From Prinia subflava (taxonomy: Eukaryota > Chordata > Aves > Passeriformes > Cisticolidae), in contig NC_086251.1 in NCBI RefSeq assembly GCF_021018805.1, positions 38,386,767 to 38,450,766 of the forward strand: a stretch of DNA of 64,000 bases. Reading direction: 5' to 3'. The notes under the pieces were generated by a model. It saw nothing but the letters and a program-made list of their open reading frames with translations. It did no database searches and was not told where the DNA came from. Below are positions 26,701 through 41,700 of the stretch, piece after piece. The position numbers and the translations under genes are program-made. Numbering within the stretch: position 1 is the stretch's first letter; every line of letters begins with the position of its first letter.

Positions 26701-29700
26701 AATTCCTGAAGATGTAATTATAGCCTTGTAGTCTGTTCTTCTGTTGTGGACTCTCAAACCTAAACCTCGTAGGTTTTCTTATGAGGGAGAAACTGGATGT
26801 TTTGCTCAATCAGTGCATTACATTTCTGACCTAGTAAGAAAGTTCATGGTTTTGGCCATAAAGCCATGTGTTTCTCACAAATGGAGTACTATCTTTCCAA
26901 ATGGATGTTTATGTAAATATTGACTGGCATTCAAAGATTTCATAATTCTTCCAGAGAACCTAAGTATGGTCATTATTTTACGTGTGGATATGTTAAGAGC
27001 TAGTAGTAGTGAAACTGTCTACTGGATTGTTAACTTGCTTTGTTCAGCAGCTGTTGTGTGACCAATGACTATAGCATGTATCTTTATAGAAGTGTACAGT
27101 TCAGATTGTAATTTTGAAAATCGGGATAACTGTAAAGTTTTGATTTTCAGTTGTAATGTAATTTTTGGTTGTTATGGTTTTATTGGAAGTATCAAATATA
27201 AGACTTATGGCTTAAAAGATGGGGTGGGTTTTTTTGGTGTGGTGTTTTAGGAAATAAGCAAGTAATGATGTGAAGTGTAGCCAGCAAAGGAAAAGTGTGA
27301 CATTTGGACTTTGTTTCCTTTTTTAATAAAAATGGAATGGAATTTCTTTCTATTAAACTCAACATATTATTCCCCTGTGTTTATTTATTTATTTATTTCA
27401 GGAATTTGAGGCCTTTCAAACATTTGTGGAAAGTCGACTTCCATTTGATATTGTTATTGATGGACTCAATGTTTCCCACATAAAATCCAGAAAGATGCAG
27501 TGTGAAAATGTAAGTGCTGGTTAAATATTCATTAAGTGTTTTGTGTATACTGATTGTAAAACAGTGAGTGCCTCATTATTAGTTATCCTCTAGAGAAAAT
27601 GAGCAAATACTTTGTAGCACATTACAGTGAAGTTGAAAGTTATCTAGGTTTCACAAATTAAAAATTATTAGTGGGAAGATGGTTGTTATACATTTGACTG
27701 TATTAGCTGTAAGATGTCATACATTTCCTCATGTATTGAATGTTTATAGTTAAAGCTAAGGTATGAATAATAACATTATTACACAAACACAGTGTGATTT
27801 CATAAGTTTTCACAGTTTTAATAGGGATTTGGGGGAACAGGATAAATCTGCTGTGTAGAAAATTTAGTCTAATATAGTTATGCTGGTAAAAATTGTCATT
27901 AAAATAATCCCTTACTTAGTTCAAAGCACATCCTGTACACATTTAAACATGATTTCCCTTCCTATTGCTTTGAGACTCGAGTCCTGTTTGACAAGGACAG
28001 CTCAAACTGGCTTCAGTTCTTTCCACTTCATTTGTAGAAGAAAAATCCTTCTCCTTTGTCAATACCTGTGTCTGAGAATTCTTGATACTCCCTTGCAACG
28101 TTTCACTAAGAATTGGCTTAAGGTTATTTGGGTATTTTTGTCAATCAAATTTACTTTAAATTAAGAGTAGCAAAGTAGCTGCTTACACATATTCCAAAGC
28201 CAGAATTTAAATTTTCACACTCTCAAAATTAAAATGAATTTATACATGAGCTTGATAATAAAAGAAGAAAATCACTTTTAGTAATTAAAAGAAATACATT
28301 TTTGTTCTAAGAATTACTTTAAAGCTATTGTTAGGAGGTAGTCTATACTCTCATACATAGATAAAAGTGATCTAGGGAGATTAGATAAACTTGCTGAAAG
28401 ATGTTTCAGAGTGGCAATGTAGTTACATGAGATACTGTCTCACAAAGAGGGTACTTTACTTATTACAAAAATAGGAAAAAAAAGTTCACAAGTTGTTTGG
28501 ATGGGATCAGGGAGGATAGTTTTGATTATCTGAGAAGAATTCCAGGCAGAACATACTGGCGCAATGTTTTATCATCTAGAAAGACAGATCTATGCTGCCA
28601 AATATGAGGAAGAGAAATAAGTGTCCTTCCTCAGTGCATGCCTTTCCCACTGTGGGAATGTGTTGGTTTGGAAAGACAGGTATCTGTCAGGAAAAACTGG
28701 AGTTTCCCTTGGAATGGAGAATGTAAAACCCTCTCCCTCCAAATTATTACAATTTTGCAATTAGGAGCTTTCAGGCAAAAATATGGGAAAAGGAATAACA
28801 GTTTTTTACTAGGAATATTAAAAAATAATACAAATGCAGTGATACAAAAAAAACCCCACAAAACAAGCAAGCAAACAAAAAGTACTAGAAAACCCTGACA
28901 GAGTCAGGAATACGACCCTACACCCTGTTGGCCAGGGTGTTGGAAGTAGTCCAAGTAAGTCCTCCTGGAGTGACAGATGTGGTTCTGTTGGAGTAGAGAT
29001 GATCCTGTAGACAGGTTCAGTGGTGGAGAGATGAGTCTGGTCTTCCTCTGAGAATCCAGTGGAAAAGAGGATGTCTGGGGTCCCTGTGTCCCCATTTTTA
29101 TCTGGGTAGGGAATGGCTGGCTCCCCCCCACTGGGTGGAGCATCTCACAGTGGGATGATGTAATGTGTCATGTCACTGGTGAGCCTTAATGGCCCATTAA
29201 CAGAAGATATCCCCTGGAGGGTGGACAAAGTTGATGAAAGAGATAAGAAACACTGCCCCACCTGCTTCTAACAGATGGCCTATTATCAGAAGGCATCCAC
29301 AGTCCTCCCCCCTGGAGTTACAAGAGATAAAGAAAAAAGAAACCATCCCCCAACTGCTTTCTACAGATGAAGTAGAATACACATTTTTTTGGTTACATAA
29401 CCCAAGACAGGGAACTCTAAACAGAATTCTGAATGGTTTGTAGAAACCGGAGGCCAACGAGAAAAGAGTCAGCCTGGTTTTGACAGATAATTACTTCTGA
29501 TTTCTGATTAGAGATCTTCCTAGGAGGTATTAGCATGCTGAACAGCATAAATTGCCTTTGAGTTTCTCCTTAGCTTGGGCTGTAGTGGAAGGACTTTGGG
29601 ATCCATGATGCCAATGAGCTCTGGAAGGACTCTGTGGAGGCATCAACTTTCATTTAGGTTGTGCCATATAGGTACAAGTCAAATTTCTCTTGAATCCCAG

Positions 29701-32700
29701 CTGTTTACTGATTAGGAGAATATGGGGAAGACCTGCCTTTCCTTCCTCCACAACAGAAAAGTAACTTGGGCTCACCCCAACTTATCTCCAGAAGAAGGTT
29801 CTCTTAGCTAAAAGTTACTTGTCCTATGGGTTATGTTGCTGTGAATGATTATTACATTTTGTCATGCACAGAACATGTTAATCTTTGGGGTTTCTAGGAG
29901 TCTTTTGCTGCTCCTGTTTTCTGGATCTTGTTTTTTGGGAGTATGGAGTCATTACGTTAGAGACTGGAGATGCCTGTTATGACTGCTGTAGACCTCACTG
30001 GCTAAATAGTATCTGTTTTGGCATGGGAAGTATATATTTGCACTCTGAACAACAGAACAGCTCCTTCACTTCCCGAAAGAAATCATCTTCTGTACACATG
30101 GACTACTAAAGACCCTGCATTGATCCTCTCAATTAACTGAGATACTTTCAATTTTTTTAAATGCTAGTTGTCATTATACACAATTACAGTATTAACTATT
30201 GAGTTTATAGCGTTTTCCATGTGGAAACAGAGTTTAAATGCAAGATCATGCTGGATGTTAGCACATCTTGTTTTATTTCTTCATGACTCTGAACTTCTGT
30301 GTTGTAACATGTCAGAAAAGGACTATGTCTTTGTTCTTATTTTGGATACTTCTGACAAGAAGCATGTATTCTTGTTTTCTGACTCTTTCTTTCAAAAATG
30401 GTAAAAACAGAAAGAAACCCACAAAGCAGAGCAATCCTTTCTTCTGTCTCCAAACTTTTTTCAGTTGAAGGAAGGGAAGGCCACAGTAATGTGTTCATGT
30501 GTTCCTTTTCTGTTTATGGGTGTTGCTGCCAAGTAGCTGACCTCCCTGGATACCGTAGTCTGTCCTTTGAGGGCTGACTCTGCTACAAAACATCCTCTTC
30601 TGGAGGCTCCTGTCACCATGCCTGTGACAGCCCAATGGAAAATGTGGAGTGGCACATATGGCCACTTATTAGGTAGGTTCTTCAGTCTACATGGGGAAAC
30701 ACAGTGCCGAGCTGAGAAGATGGAGAGGAGAAATAACGTGAGAGAAGTGGGAGGCAGAGAGCAAAGGCTGGAAAAAGCCAGGAGTGAGGGCTACTGAGGT
30801 CAGGCTGGCTGGCTAGGGTAGCATGAGAGTCCCATTTTGAAGAAGAGAGGTATGCTGTGACTTCTTCTGCTTGACTAGAGAGGTAGTAAATGAGCAGTGT
30901 TTGTGAGAACTTATGTTAAAGCTGTCCAGCCTGTCAAAAGCTAAAATACTTTACTTGTCAAAAAGCTAAATTCTTTTGAGTCTCCAGGTATGGGTCAGTC
31001 TGTTCTTTTCAAGGGTTCATTATGCCAGCTGTTAGACCCAGTCAGGATATTGTTTTATAAACTTTTCTGTTATAGTATGTCGTTAGTATGCAGTGTGGTT
31101 GAAAGAGAAAATGAGATTGTTGCTCTTTTTCTAACACACTCTTAAATGTTACTGTTTACAAATTATTGGTTTCTTTGGAACCTGCCCTTTACGTGATTTA
31201 GAGAGAATTGCAAAATAAAGGATACTGTTAAACACAGGAGAAGGCCTAAGATTTATGTGACAAAAATGTGGTAATTTAAATGCATTCTGGTCTTAATTTA
31301 AATTTAACAAAAAGTACTGTTTAAGTTCATGATTTAGCTTCCAGAACGATATCTGTTCTGCTGAAGACCAAGACTCTAGCTAACTCTTAGTCATACGATT
31401 ATAACAAGAAAACATTGATAAAATACTTCTCTGTTTCAAACAGCCTAACACTTGTAATTCCATTTAGCATGCCATAGGCATCTTGGGGAGGGGCTGGGTT
31501 TTGTGGCAAGGCATAGGTACCTTGAGGGATGAGAGGAAACAGAAAACAAGCAGAAGCTGAAGCAAAAATTTTTATTCATTTAGTTCCCAAAGTGTTCTGA
31601 CTTTCTGGAAAGCTAGATACGTGACTTCCCAGGCACCTTCAGTCCTCATAGCCAGCACTTAACAAATCATCATGAATATTATTGACTTGACAGACTTACT
31701 GGAACATCCTGTGGCAATTTCTCTGGTTTATGACACTCTTGGTTTGTAAATATAATCTCCAATTGCCCTTTTTTCCAGGTGAGTTTTATTCTGGGTCTGT
31801 TTCCTGGTAGAAATTATGATGTAGCTGCATCAATTACTCATTTCCAGGGAAAAAAAAAAAAAAAAAAAAAGAGGCAGGATGAAGACGGGAACAAAGATTT
31901 TTTGAGAGTTTGGGAATGGTGAGACCATTTGATTTGAAGGTGCTGCACACATAGTGACAGTAAAACTGCCAGACCGGATAGCACCTCTTTTCAACCCTTT
32001 GCTTCCTTACTGTAGCATTTTAAATTAAAGTTGACTCCTTATTAAAAGATATTATAGAATGGAAATTATTTTTGCTACATAATTCATAAAATAGAAAAAA
32101 ATTTCCAAACCTCCCTAAAGTCTAAAATCATTCAGCCTTGTCATCTGCTGCTGTTTAAGACTGTGCCTGATGTGTTTTGCCTGAGTCAGTCACTGTACTG
32201 CAAACATGTGGTTTGTAAACAGAGGTATCCCAGCAGTTTAACTAAGCAGAGTTGATTCAGGCTGTATCATGATGTGTAGTTAATCCTTTCCTCCAGATGT
32301 ATCTAATTACATAAATCCTTACCCAACACAATCACATTTGGTACTCTCTGTAGTGCTCTCACCTTTCACCTTGTAAAGATCAAGAGAGGGAATTTTCCAC
32401 ACACTAATTGTCCATTGCTCCTACTAACAAACTGTTACATAGTTCTGAAATGGATGTTTTCCTGTTTATGACAATTTTCTGCAGAAGTATTCCTTGGAAA
32501 TGAAAGGGAATCCCAGTGCAAGCGGGATATGTAGGCTCTAGAGACCACTCTTGGGTTATGGAAGAGGAGTGAAGGCATTTTGCTCTGCTTCAGCTGCCCC
32601 TGAAATGTGGAGGGCCAGGGTAGGAGGTGAGAGAGGGGTGAGAGAGCATGATCTGCAAGAACAGTTTGAAGAGTATTTTGCTATTTTTAATTTTCAATGA

Positions 32701-35700
32701 GTTCGGTATGTTGTAAATTAAGTATGCAGCCAAGTCCTTTTTATTTAGTTGTACCCATCTGGTGTTAGAAGTAACTGAACATATATTTGAAATGTGTGTT
32801 GGATCAAAGCTAACTCACAATTCCCTTCTTCAAACAGTTTGGCAGTTGGGGTCAGCTCTGCCCTAAATTTACCCTCTCTAATCTCTATATTAAACTCAGA
32901 CATCTAAATGATTGGTAAAATAGTTCCAGATTGAGTTACTCAAGGCTGACTATGCACAAAGGAATAGTTTTTGTTCTTGGCAGATAATTCAAAGTGGTTC
33001 TTCCTAAACTTAATCAGCACTTCTATAAATGAGTTTATGTAATTCCCATATAAATTGCAGTAGGCCTGTATAATAGCTGAGGAAGCAAGGTCCTTGCTGT
33101 TCCACTCCCTTCCCATCCCAATCTGCTGGCAGCAGCCAGCACACCACACCTCTGACCTGAAGCAGCATCAGCTCCTGCCAGCAGACCTGCCCTCCTGCAC
33201 CTCTCACAGGCTGTCACAAAAGCCACATTGTGACTGCTGTAATCGGGAGTGCTCTGTGGCAGGTGCAGGGGACACCTCCTGTTTTGCATCTGTTTCTTGT
33301 CTCTTCCAGGGAAAGAGCAGCAGGCTTGTTGAGTGGAGATCGCTCTCTGAATTGGGGAAGGAATGAAGTGAATTTTGCGGTAATAATAGTTGTGCATAAA
33401 CATATTATTGCATTTTCTTTTTCTGTACATTAAAGATCTAAAATTATATTTAACAGGAGGATTCAAGGTTTAAAACTAACATTATAATTTGAGTTATTCC
33501 AATGGTTCTGTAATAGTTATTTCTGGACTCCTGCTACATTAGCAGTAGAGAAAAGAGTGGGTAGAGAGAGGTTGCAATCTTGAAAGGAAAGCTGATAGTG
33601 AAAAAAAGGTTTAATCAAGACAAGGGAATAAAATAGGACATAGGATAGTAGTCTACAGAAAAATGGTTAATGGTCCTGTTAAATTTTTGAAAAAAACCCA
33701 ACTTTGGCCACAGAATTAAAGAACCTTGATGAATTACATGTTGTGAATTCAGCTCAGAACCCTTGCTTTGCTGTATACTTTATTCAGTTTGCAAGGCTTA
33801 TTTTCCAAATATAAAGACAATTATCAAGACAAAAAAACCTCCAACTCATCAAATGAAGACAAAATTTTTAAAAAGAAGAAAAAAAGAAACTGTGACCCAT
33901 GATTCTCTTGGCTTAATAACTGAAATCAAATTTGAAACATAATTTTGCTTCTTTGAAATCTCTGCTTAGTGCCTATAAATCCTCTATGATGAAACAAGGA
34001 GACCAAAAAACGTATTGGAGCTTGTAGTGTTTGAGAAAAATAGTGAATACAACTTTCTGTCCCGAGTTCCAGTTACTAAACCATTTTTGAAGCCATGAAA
34101 CACACAAAAAAATTAGCTCCTGTGCATACATGTATAGTTGACAAATACACATACTAGTATGCTCAGGTTTTCATGTGGTAATCTTTATGAGTCTGCAAGT
34201 CAGTCTTAACTGTGCAACAGGCATAAAAGATCATGGGTACAGTTATCGAGACAGTGATACTTTGTACAAAACATTAGCTCTATTCTATGAGCTGTCCTAC
34301 AAAACAAGCAGTTATTAATAAATTTGACCCCAAAAAACTCATCCATAGGAAAGAATTTTTTTCTTCTCTGACTCCTTTGGCAGTGTCTGTGATTTGTTCA
34401 AGTACTTTACTGTCTGTAAATGAAGCAAGAATGAAGTAGATCCATGAGTCATTCTCTGTTCGGAATCAATACATCCAACAGAGGTCTTATTTGTCATACT
34501 GTGACAGTTCATCAATTCTGCCTCTGACCACCTCTTGTCTTACCACTCAACAAAGCAGTCAGACGTGTTTGTTCATTTGCTCTCAGCCTTTTCCATCTCT
34601 TTTTTTTTTTTTCTGCCTTATAATGGTGGTTCAAGTTTGCATTTCCATGATAAAAAACCATTTGGCCTATTGCTCAGGATTGGAGAAATTTTTATCTTTG
34701 CAGCATGTGTTTCATTCTTTAAACCTGTACTTTCATTTTCTGTAAATATTGCAGGGACCGTAAAGATGAAGATTTTTGGTGTTTTCATTGAAGATCACCT
34801 TCATGTCTGTGTAACATGATCTTGGAAGAGAAAGAAGCTCAAGCAGTAGGGGGTACTCTTGAAACTTCACCTTTTTTTAGTGTTAGAGATTCATGACTGA
34901 AATATTCAGCATTGCATCCATATCTCATCAGTTCATTTCTGAGGGTTCCTTGGATATCCCAGCAGAAGAACTCAGTTCTTCTCTGAAGGCACATCTCAGA
35001 GATCAATACCAATCTGCTGAAATCTTCCCCCTCTCCTTCTATATTGGGGCCATCCTAAAATACCATAGTTCAAGCTCAAGAGTTCTGGTCACCAGATGCA
35101 GGAAAACAAGGCTGTTAAACTTTCCAGGAGAGCTGAAGGACATAGACTCAGTTCCCAGTGAAACCTAGAGGGAAGAACTGCAAGTTCTCCTCTCCCTGCA
35201 ACATTCTGAAACCTGGCAGTTCCTGATTGTGGCTAAAAGAGAAATAAAAGGGCATTTAGTATATTCAACTTTGTACACCTATACACTGTAAGTGAAGATG
35301 TATTGGACATCAGTGTGTCAGAAGTTCTAGAAGTACTACAACTGGCTGGCATGGGTGCTTCCACCAAGGAAACACCCGTGTTCCTACACACCTTGAGCCA
35401 CCAAGCCTGGCTCTTCCCACAGCAGTGTGCTCCAATGTCCCTCACTGCTTCTGCAGTACTGGGACGGGAGGGTAGGAGGTAGATGGGACTTCTTGAGAAG
35501 GGAAGCACAAAGTCAGACTGTGAATACAGGGGAAACTTTCTTGAAGCTTTAAAATTCCCAACATTGTGAAATGGGAGAGGGGAAGCTGACAGGATTTCCT
35601 GAGTAAATGCCTCATCAGTTGACTGTAAGCTATTATTTTTCCTTTCAAAGGTTTCCACTCTAGTTTTGCATTTCCTGGTGAGAATAGAGCATAAATTGAT

Positions 35701-38700
35701 CAAGTTAAAGAAATCTGGCTATCAGGCAATTTGACAGGTTCTGCCTGTTATTTCTGTCAGAGTCAGAGTCTTCCTGATGTTGCCTCCCACTACTACTTTG
35801 TTTCTGGTGATAAAATTAATAAAACCTATATGGTAAATTTATTGTCTCTGTTAGTTTCCATCTGATGTTTATGATTTTTACCTTTGTATTCTGTGATAAT
35901 ACCAAATCAAAAGTTAGTGTAAGTACAGGAGCAACCAAGCACCAAGCATATCTTTTTTTTTTAACGAGTGAATTTGCATCACATCTTTCATAATAAGATT
36001 CTTCTAATCACTAGGAATATTGAATCACTTGAAATTATGCTCAGAGTGAACCTGCCTTGATGATCCATGTCCCAGTGGACTTGGTAGCTGTAGCAAATAG
36101 GTTGCTGGTTGTACGTTGTAGAGGAGTCCTCCCAAAATGTAGAGGATGAAGTCAAATGAACGTGTCTTCTGAACTGGATAAGTTTCTATCTTGCTGTTTT
36201 CACTTGTCCCTTAGAAATCACAAGATGGGGGTTTTCTTTGGGCAGCTCAACTGCCTCACACAATCATGGAATTGTTATCAGTGTGGCAGTAAGAGGTGTG
36301 CTGGGCCTCCAAACTGGAAACCTGGTCTTTAGGGAGCTGAACTGCTTCATTAGAAGAGATTCCCTGTGAACGATGCAACAATTCTCATACGAAATGTCTC
36401 CATAGTAGTGAGAGGCTATGGGAAGCAAGCCAGAAAATGTGAAGGCTGGGTTACTATAGGCCAGTTCTCTGTAAGAATTAAGTATTTGATTTGAATGTGA
36501 GAAGTGCTGGTTTCACTGTCATCTTAAAAGCAGCATAGGTAATCCTCAGGATAATGATTGTATTCATTCATGTACACTTGCATTTATTTATATATTTGAA
36601 AAGCAACCAATTTTGGTTCACACTTGGCTTTTACATTTAATATACTATTTCTAGTAAAAGTAGGAAAGAAAACTTACTTGAAGTTGTGTTATCTGAAGGC
36701 AAAAAGGTGCAACCTAACAAATCCTAAAGTCTATTTGTATTTATTTATGAAGCTATGAAAGCCTAATTTTTTTGAACAATATGTTATTCCTGGGATTCTC
36801 TGCATATTGACATGATGTTTAATGATCCAACAATCCATTAAGCTGTTTTTTTTTTGTTTTTTTCTCTAGTTGCATTCTGTTTGTAAAGCAGGATTGGAAG
36901 AGACATTTATATATAAGTAAATATATTTAAATTGAGATTATTAAATTATTATAACCTGCAATGAAGTTTAAAACTGAAGCTAAAGTAATTTTATTTTTTT
37001 TTAATCTAGACTCATAGAAAATCAAGTACAATTGTCCACGGCTTTTAATCTAAATCTCCTCATAAACTGATTGTTTTATGTTGTCTGGAACATGGAAATA
37101 GGAACCCCTATTTGAGTCTAGGAGACTGATTTCACCAGAATTAAAATTCCATTCTGGGGATGACAATCATGCTGGCAAGTATTCTTGCTTAAAACCAATT
37201 CACAAGAATTCCTGTTTCAAACTAAACTTCTGAAAGATGGTAAGAACTCTTCTTACCCAAAATACTGTTGCCCATTAGAGGTGACATTCTGTATCCAAAC
37301 ACTTCTTAATGCAAACCTCACCTTTTGCCAGTATTGATTTTGTGCATTAGATACAGACATGAAAGGGAAGAAGTTATCCCTATTCTACTTTTTGCTTACT
37401 TTGTTTAAGGGTACATTTGTGCAGTTCTTCCAAATAAGGGAGGGGAAATGAAGCAAGGCAAAAACCTCAGGAGTCAAAATAAAATAGTCCCCATGCTAAT
37501 TCAGACTACTGCCTTTATCTGTGGTGTTAATCTAAATTAGATCAAATTAGATTAAACTGATATGTTTACTTTTGTTAATATAAAGAGGAGATCTTGTTCA
37601 TGTATCTGTCACTTCTCTGAAGACTGCTACCAGAACTGGCCATTAAGCTGGTATTGTCCATGCTGAGGCTCGTAAACAGTTTTGTTGCTTGGTGTGGCAA
37701 GGAACAAGAGTGTGTTGGAACACCAGTACCAAGGACATACTAAGATAATTATGGCTACTTTGCTGCTGCTGTTCTTCAAGTTTTCAGGAAAGGAACTGTT
37801 ATACAATAGAAATCTTCACTCCCATCCTCCCAAGTAAAATGCCTAGCTCGAGATCTTAAAAACTTGCACTTGCAAACCATTAGATGAAGAAACAACCTTC
37901 TAAAGCACCATTTGTGTTGGTGTTCTCATTTTTCTGTACATCTCCATAAAGTAAACATTCAAATATTCTATTCTGTAATTATTATTTCCTAAATGTGATT
38001 CCCAAAATTACATTTTTAAATAATTTTGAATGTTTTATCTCTGGCATTGTAACTATTTGCCCCCTATCATTGTTAGGAAACCTTTTTCTTAATGAGAAAT
38101 TCTCTGTTTCAAGTATTTTACATTTTTTTCTACTAATCTTTACATGCATCCATGATTCTTCCTTTCCATCTAGAGATAATAGCTTGTGATGCTGTTTCTT
38201 CCTGGTTTATTATTCACTGGTCAGTTCTTTAATGATCTGAATAGTTCTTTTCACAAAAGAATATGCTGGAAATATGCATTGCTTTATAGTGAGTCAGAAG
38301 CAAAAGAGGTTGTTACAATTATGTAAACATTAGGTACTCTATTTTCCAACCAGTTTAATGAAGTACTAATTCCTTCTTCTGATTTTTCTGAATAGTTTCT
38401 ATCATTTCCAGCTGCTGTATTGTCCTATCCTTGCACAGTGCTTCCCGTAGTGACTGTTAAAACTGGACCCATGCTTCTGTCTTATTGTTGATACCAATAT
38501 GCTCTTACATAAATCAGAAAGTATCAGTGATGCTTCTGTCTGTCCTTATTGCCCAGCATTTATCCATTTACCTGCTCACTTCCATGTGTAACAAAAACAA
38601 AGCCGTGAGCTGGCACTAATACTTCTTCTGTCTCTAATATTTTGAATTTTTGAGTCTTGAGCTTTTAAGGAGTCAAGTTGACATGACTGAGTAAGCTGGG

Positions 38701-41700
38701 CACAGTGTGTGCCGTAAGCTCTCTAACAGCAGCTAAAAGCCTGTTCAGTTCCACAGGTTCTGAAGTAGTTGCTATTCAGAAGTTCCTCCTGACTTATGGT
38801 ATACCAGTGTGGGAAGATCAACCTTGCTGATGCCTTCTCTCCTTGTTTAGTTCCTAATTGTGTGATACTTTGGTAAACTAGGTAGTGCTTGCATTACACA
38901 CTTTAGAAAAAAAGAAGTATGATGCAGGTGTTAGAGCTGTGGTTCTCTGGAGTTTGAGCTTCTACATTCAGTGCAAGCTTAAGTACAGTGGAATACCTAT
39001 TTCTTGAATGTGACCTATACTACTGATGGATGGATGGATGGATGGATAGGAGTTTTCTTCCACCACAGTCTTAAGCTGCCACACATTTGAATAAATAAAA
39101 TGAAGTAGTAGTAAGAGGGTAGCAAGTAATCATAGAGCAGAACCAGACAGTCCCAATGGTGTTGATTTGATGTTGATTTACCATGGTTCTTACAAGGAGT
39201 AGTTACTCTGGGCTCATCCAATGTTAATGTCATGCTGCTGCTTCCGTCATCAGAAGTCATGTACATGATATCCCTGTAAAACATTGCACTGTGCTGTTTA
39301 AATCTGTTAATGTGGAATGGCCATAAGTCTCAATAGTGAGAGGAAGTGTCTTAAAGAATTGGAGGGTTTTGACATTTTCACTTCTAGTTTATATGCGTGT
39401 ATCTGGGTATCATGCCTTAAAGAGTGAAATCTCTTAACTTGCCATTGAATGGGCATTCCCAAATGGGCTTTTAGAAATTTGAATGCTATAGGTTAGGGAT
39501 TTCTTTTCTGTCATCCCACCCACTCTCATTTCCACAAGCCTATTTAGTCCACTAGCCTAGTTACCATAACCAGTAATAAAACACAGTTTTAACCATTTGC
39601 TATCTGATAAATTTGGTCAACAAAATACTTCTGAAATTGTAGTTCTGTCTTGAACTTGAGCACTGATGTTCAGTCCTGGATATTCTATCATTGTTAGCTG
39701 GGTATCTGCATCTTTTCCGTGGAAATGCACAAAAGAGGGAAAGATGCAACATCATTCCTCAAAAGTGCTGGCTGATATAGTTGTATATATACCTGGAAAC
39801 TGTAATTCTGAGTCCCCAAGTCAAAAGTTGCTTTAAAAAATTAATCCCTTTATGAAACAGGGCTAGGGCTTGGGAGTGGTTCTTATTTGGCTTCTGTTGC
39901 CCAAGCCTGTCTGGTGGTCATATTTTCATATTCTCAAGCTTGATTCTCTTGACAAGGGGAAAAAATGGCTAAATATACAACGTTTTTCATATAACCAGTT
40001 GTTCCCAGGGGGCCAAGCCTTTAGACAAATGCCAGATATCATCTATAATTAATTTGTAGGAGCTGACAGTATTATTTGTCAAAGTGCTGTATCTTCTGAG
40101 TTAAAGAAAAATTATTCAGATAAAACATTGGCCTGCCCAGTGTCCAGCTATTGAGTATTGCAGACTCCTACCAATATACTAACATGGAAAGCAGCAAAGT
40201 CCAAAAATTAGATCGTGTGGACTTTAGCTATCATGGTGGGCTTTCAGACTTTCACTGCCTAGGATCCCCGGGCATGGACACTGCTGGCAGTGGTAAAAGG
40301 GCATGAGTCTGCAATGATGCACAATCAAAACTAATGGCTGTGTAAGATAAATAATGCTGACCCACATTTTACATCAGCTGCATTACACTGCGTCAGATTT
40401 TGTAGGTTTTGTAGGAGCAGTGAGTTTCTTGCCAGGGTAAGCCTTGATCCAGCTGAGACAGTTGGACCTCTGCCTCATGGTACTGGCAGTGCAAGGTGTA
40501 CTGATGGATATGAAAGCCCCCTGGGTTTTTTCCAATCCGGTAAATATCAGTTATTCTCTTAGCAATATTAAACAGATTCCCTGCTAGGTTCCTCCTTGCT
40601 GAAAGCCTTGGTTTCATGGTTGGCCCAGGACAGATTGGGTCTGACTCTGACCACACAGCTGCTCCTCCATCTCAGACCTTTGTGCTTTAGTTTGCTTCTG
40701 CTGATCTTTGTACTGTTGAAGATGAACATTTATATGCTTTCTTTCATATTAAACAAAATATTCTTCTTTCTGACCTGCACAGAAAAATCACCACTCATTT
40801 CAGTAGTGTTTGTTAATGTGTTTATGTGTTAAGAGCTGCAAAGGTTCTTATTGAAACAATAATTTTCGGAGGTGTATAAAAGTTTTGAAGGTAACCTCTG
40901 TATAATAATCTGTAGCAGGCAACTGGAAAATAGTACTACTGAGACACAGCAGAAAGGCAGTGTGAACATTTTGTTATATTTGTTGCATGTTGCACTCTGA
41001 TGCTTTTTTCCAACTGCAAGTTGTCAGTTTACTGATGTTTTCTTGGTTATTGTGTCATTCTACCTGGATGTCTGTGACCTTAGAAATAGTCCTTATGTTA
41101 AAGTGTTTGTGGAACTGTCAAGTTTATTCAAATGTGGGATATCTCTGCAGAAGCATAGGCTTAATATACTATAACAGCATCATGCCTGTGCCTGCTGTAA
41201 CAGTGATGTCTCCAGCTGCTGCAGGACCTTTCCCCAAAGGACAGGAGTACTGTCTGGGACTTTCTGAACCACAAATAGGACACGGGGAAAACACTTAACA
41301 TCAGACTAGGTCAGTCACGCTGTACAGACATCTGCATAAGACAGTGGGAGCTGAAGTGTTAGTAACTTTTAAACTGTCAGTTTCAGTCTTACAAAGCTGA
41401 TTTCAGTCCTGCACTGAGTTATTTCCTATCTATGGAAAGGATCAGTCAACCTTGTGCTTTCATTTTCATAACATCCCATTGCCACTGCTGCCACCACCAC
41501 CTGGAGATCCTGCTCACATTTTCGATTTTCGGTACTTAGATACAGCTTCTGCCGCACTCTGAATCTTAAGAGTGGCACAGCTCCGTTGGGCTCTCACATG
41601 TTCCTTTTAAATAGCTACATGGTTTCTAGTTCTTTTCCAATGGCTAAAGTTTTACATTGTTTCTAAAATGAAACATGGTAAGAGAAACTCCCTTATTTCC

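Noticed and set aside
31850..31870. Poly(A) tract as the tail of a processed pseudogene
   Set aside because: No recognisable coding sequence or target duplication upstream of it.
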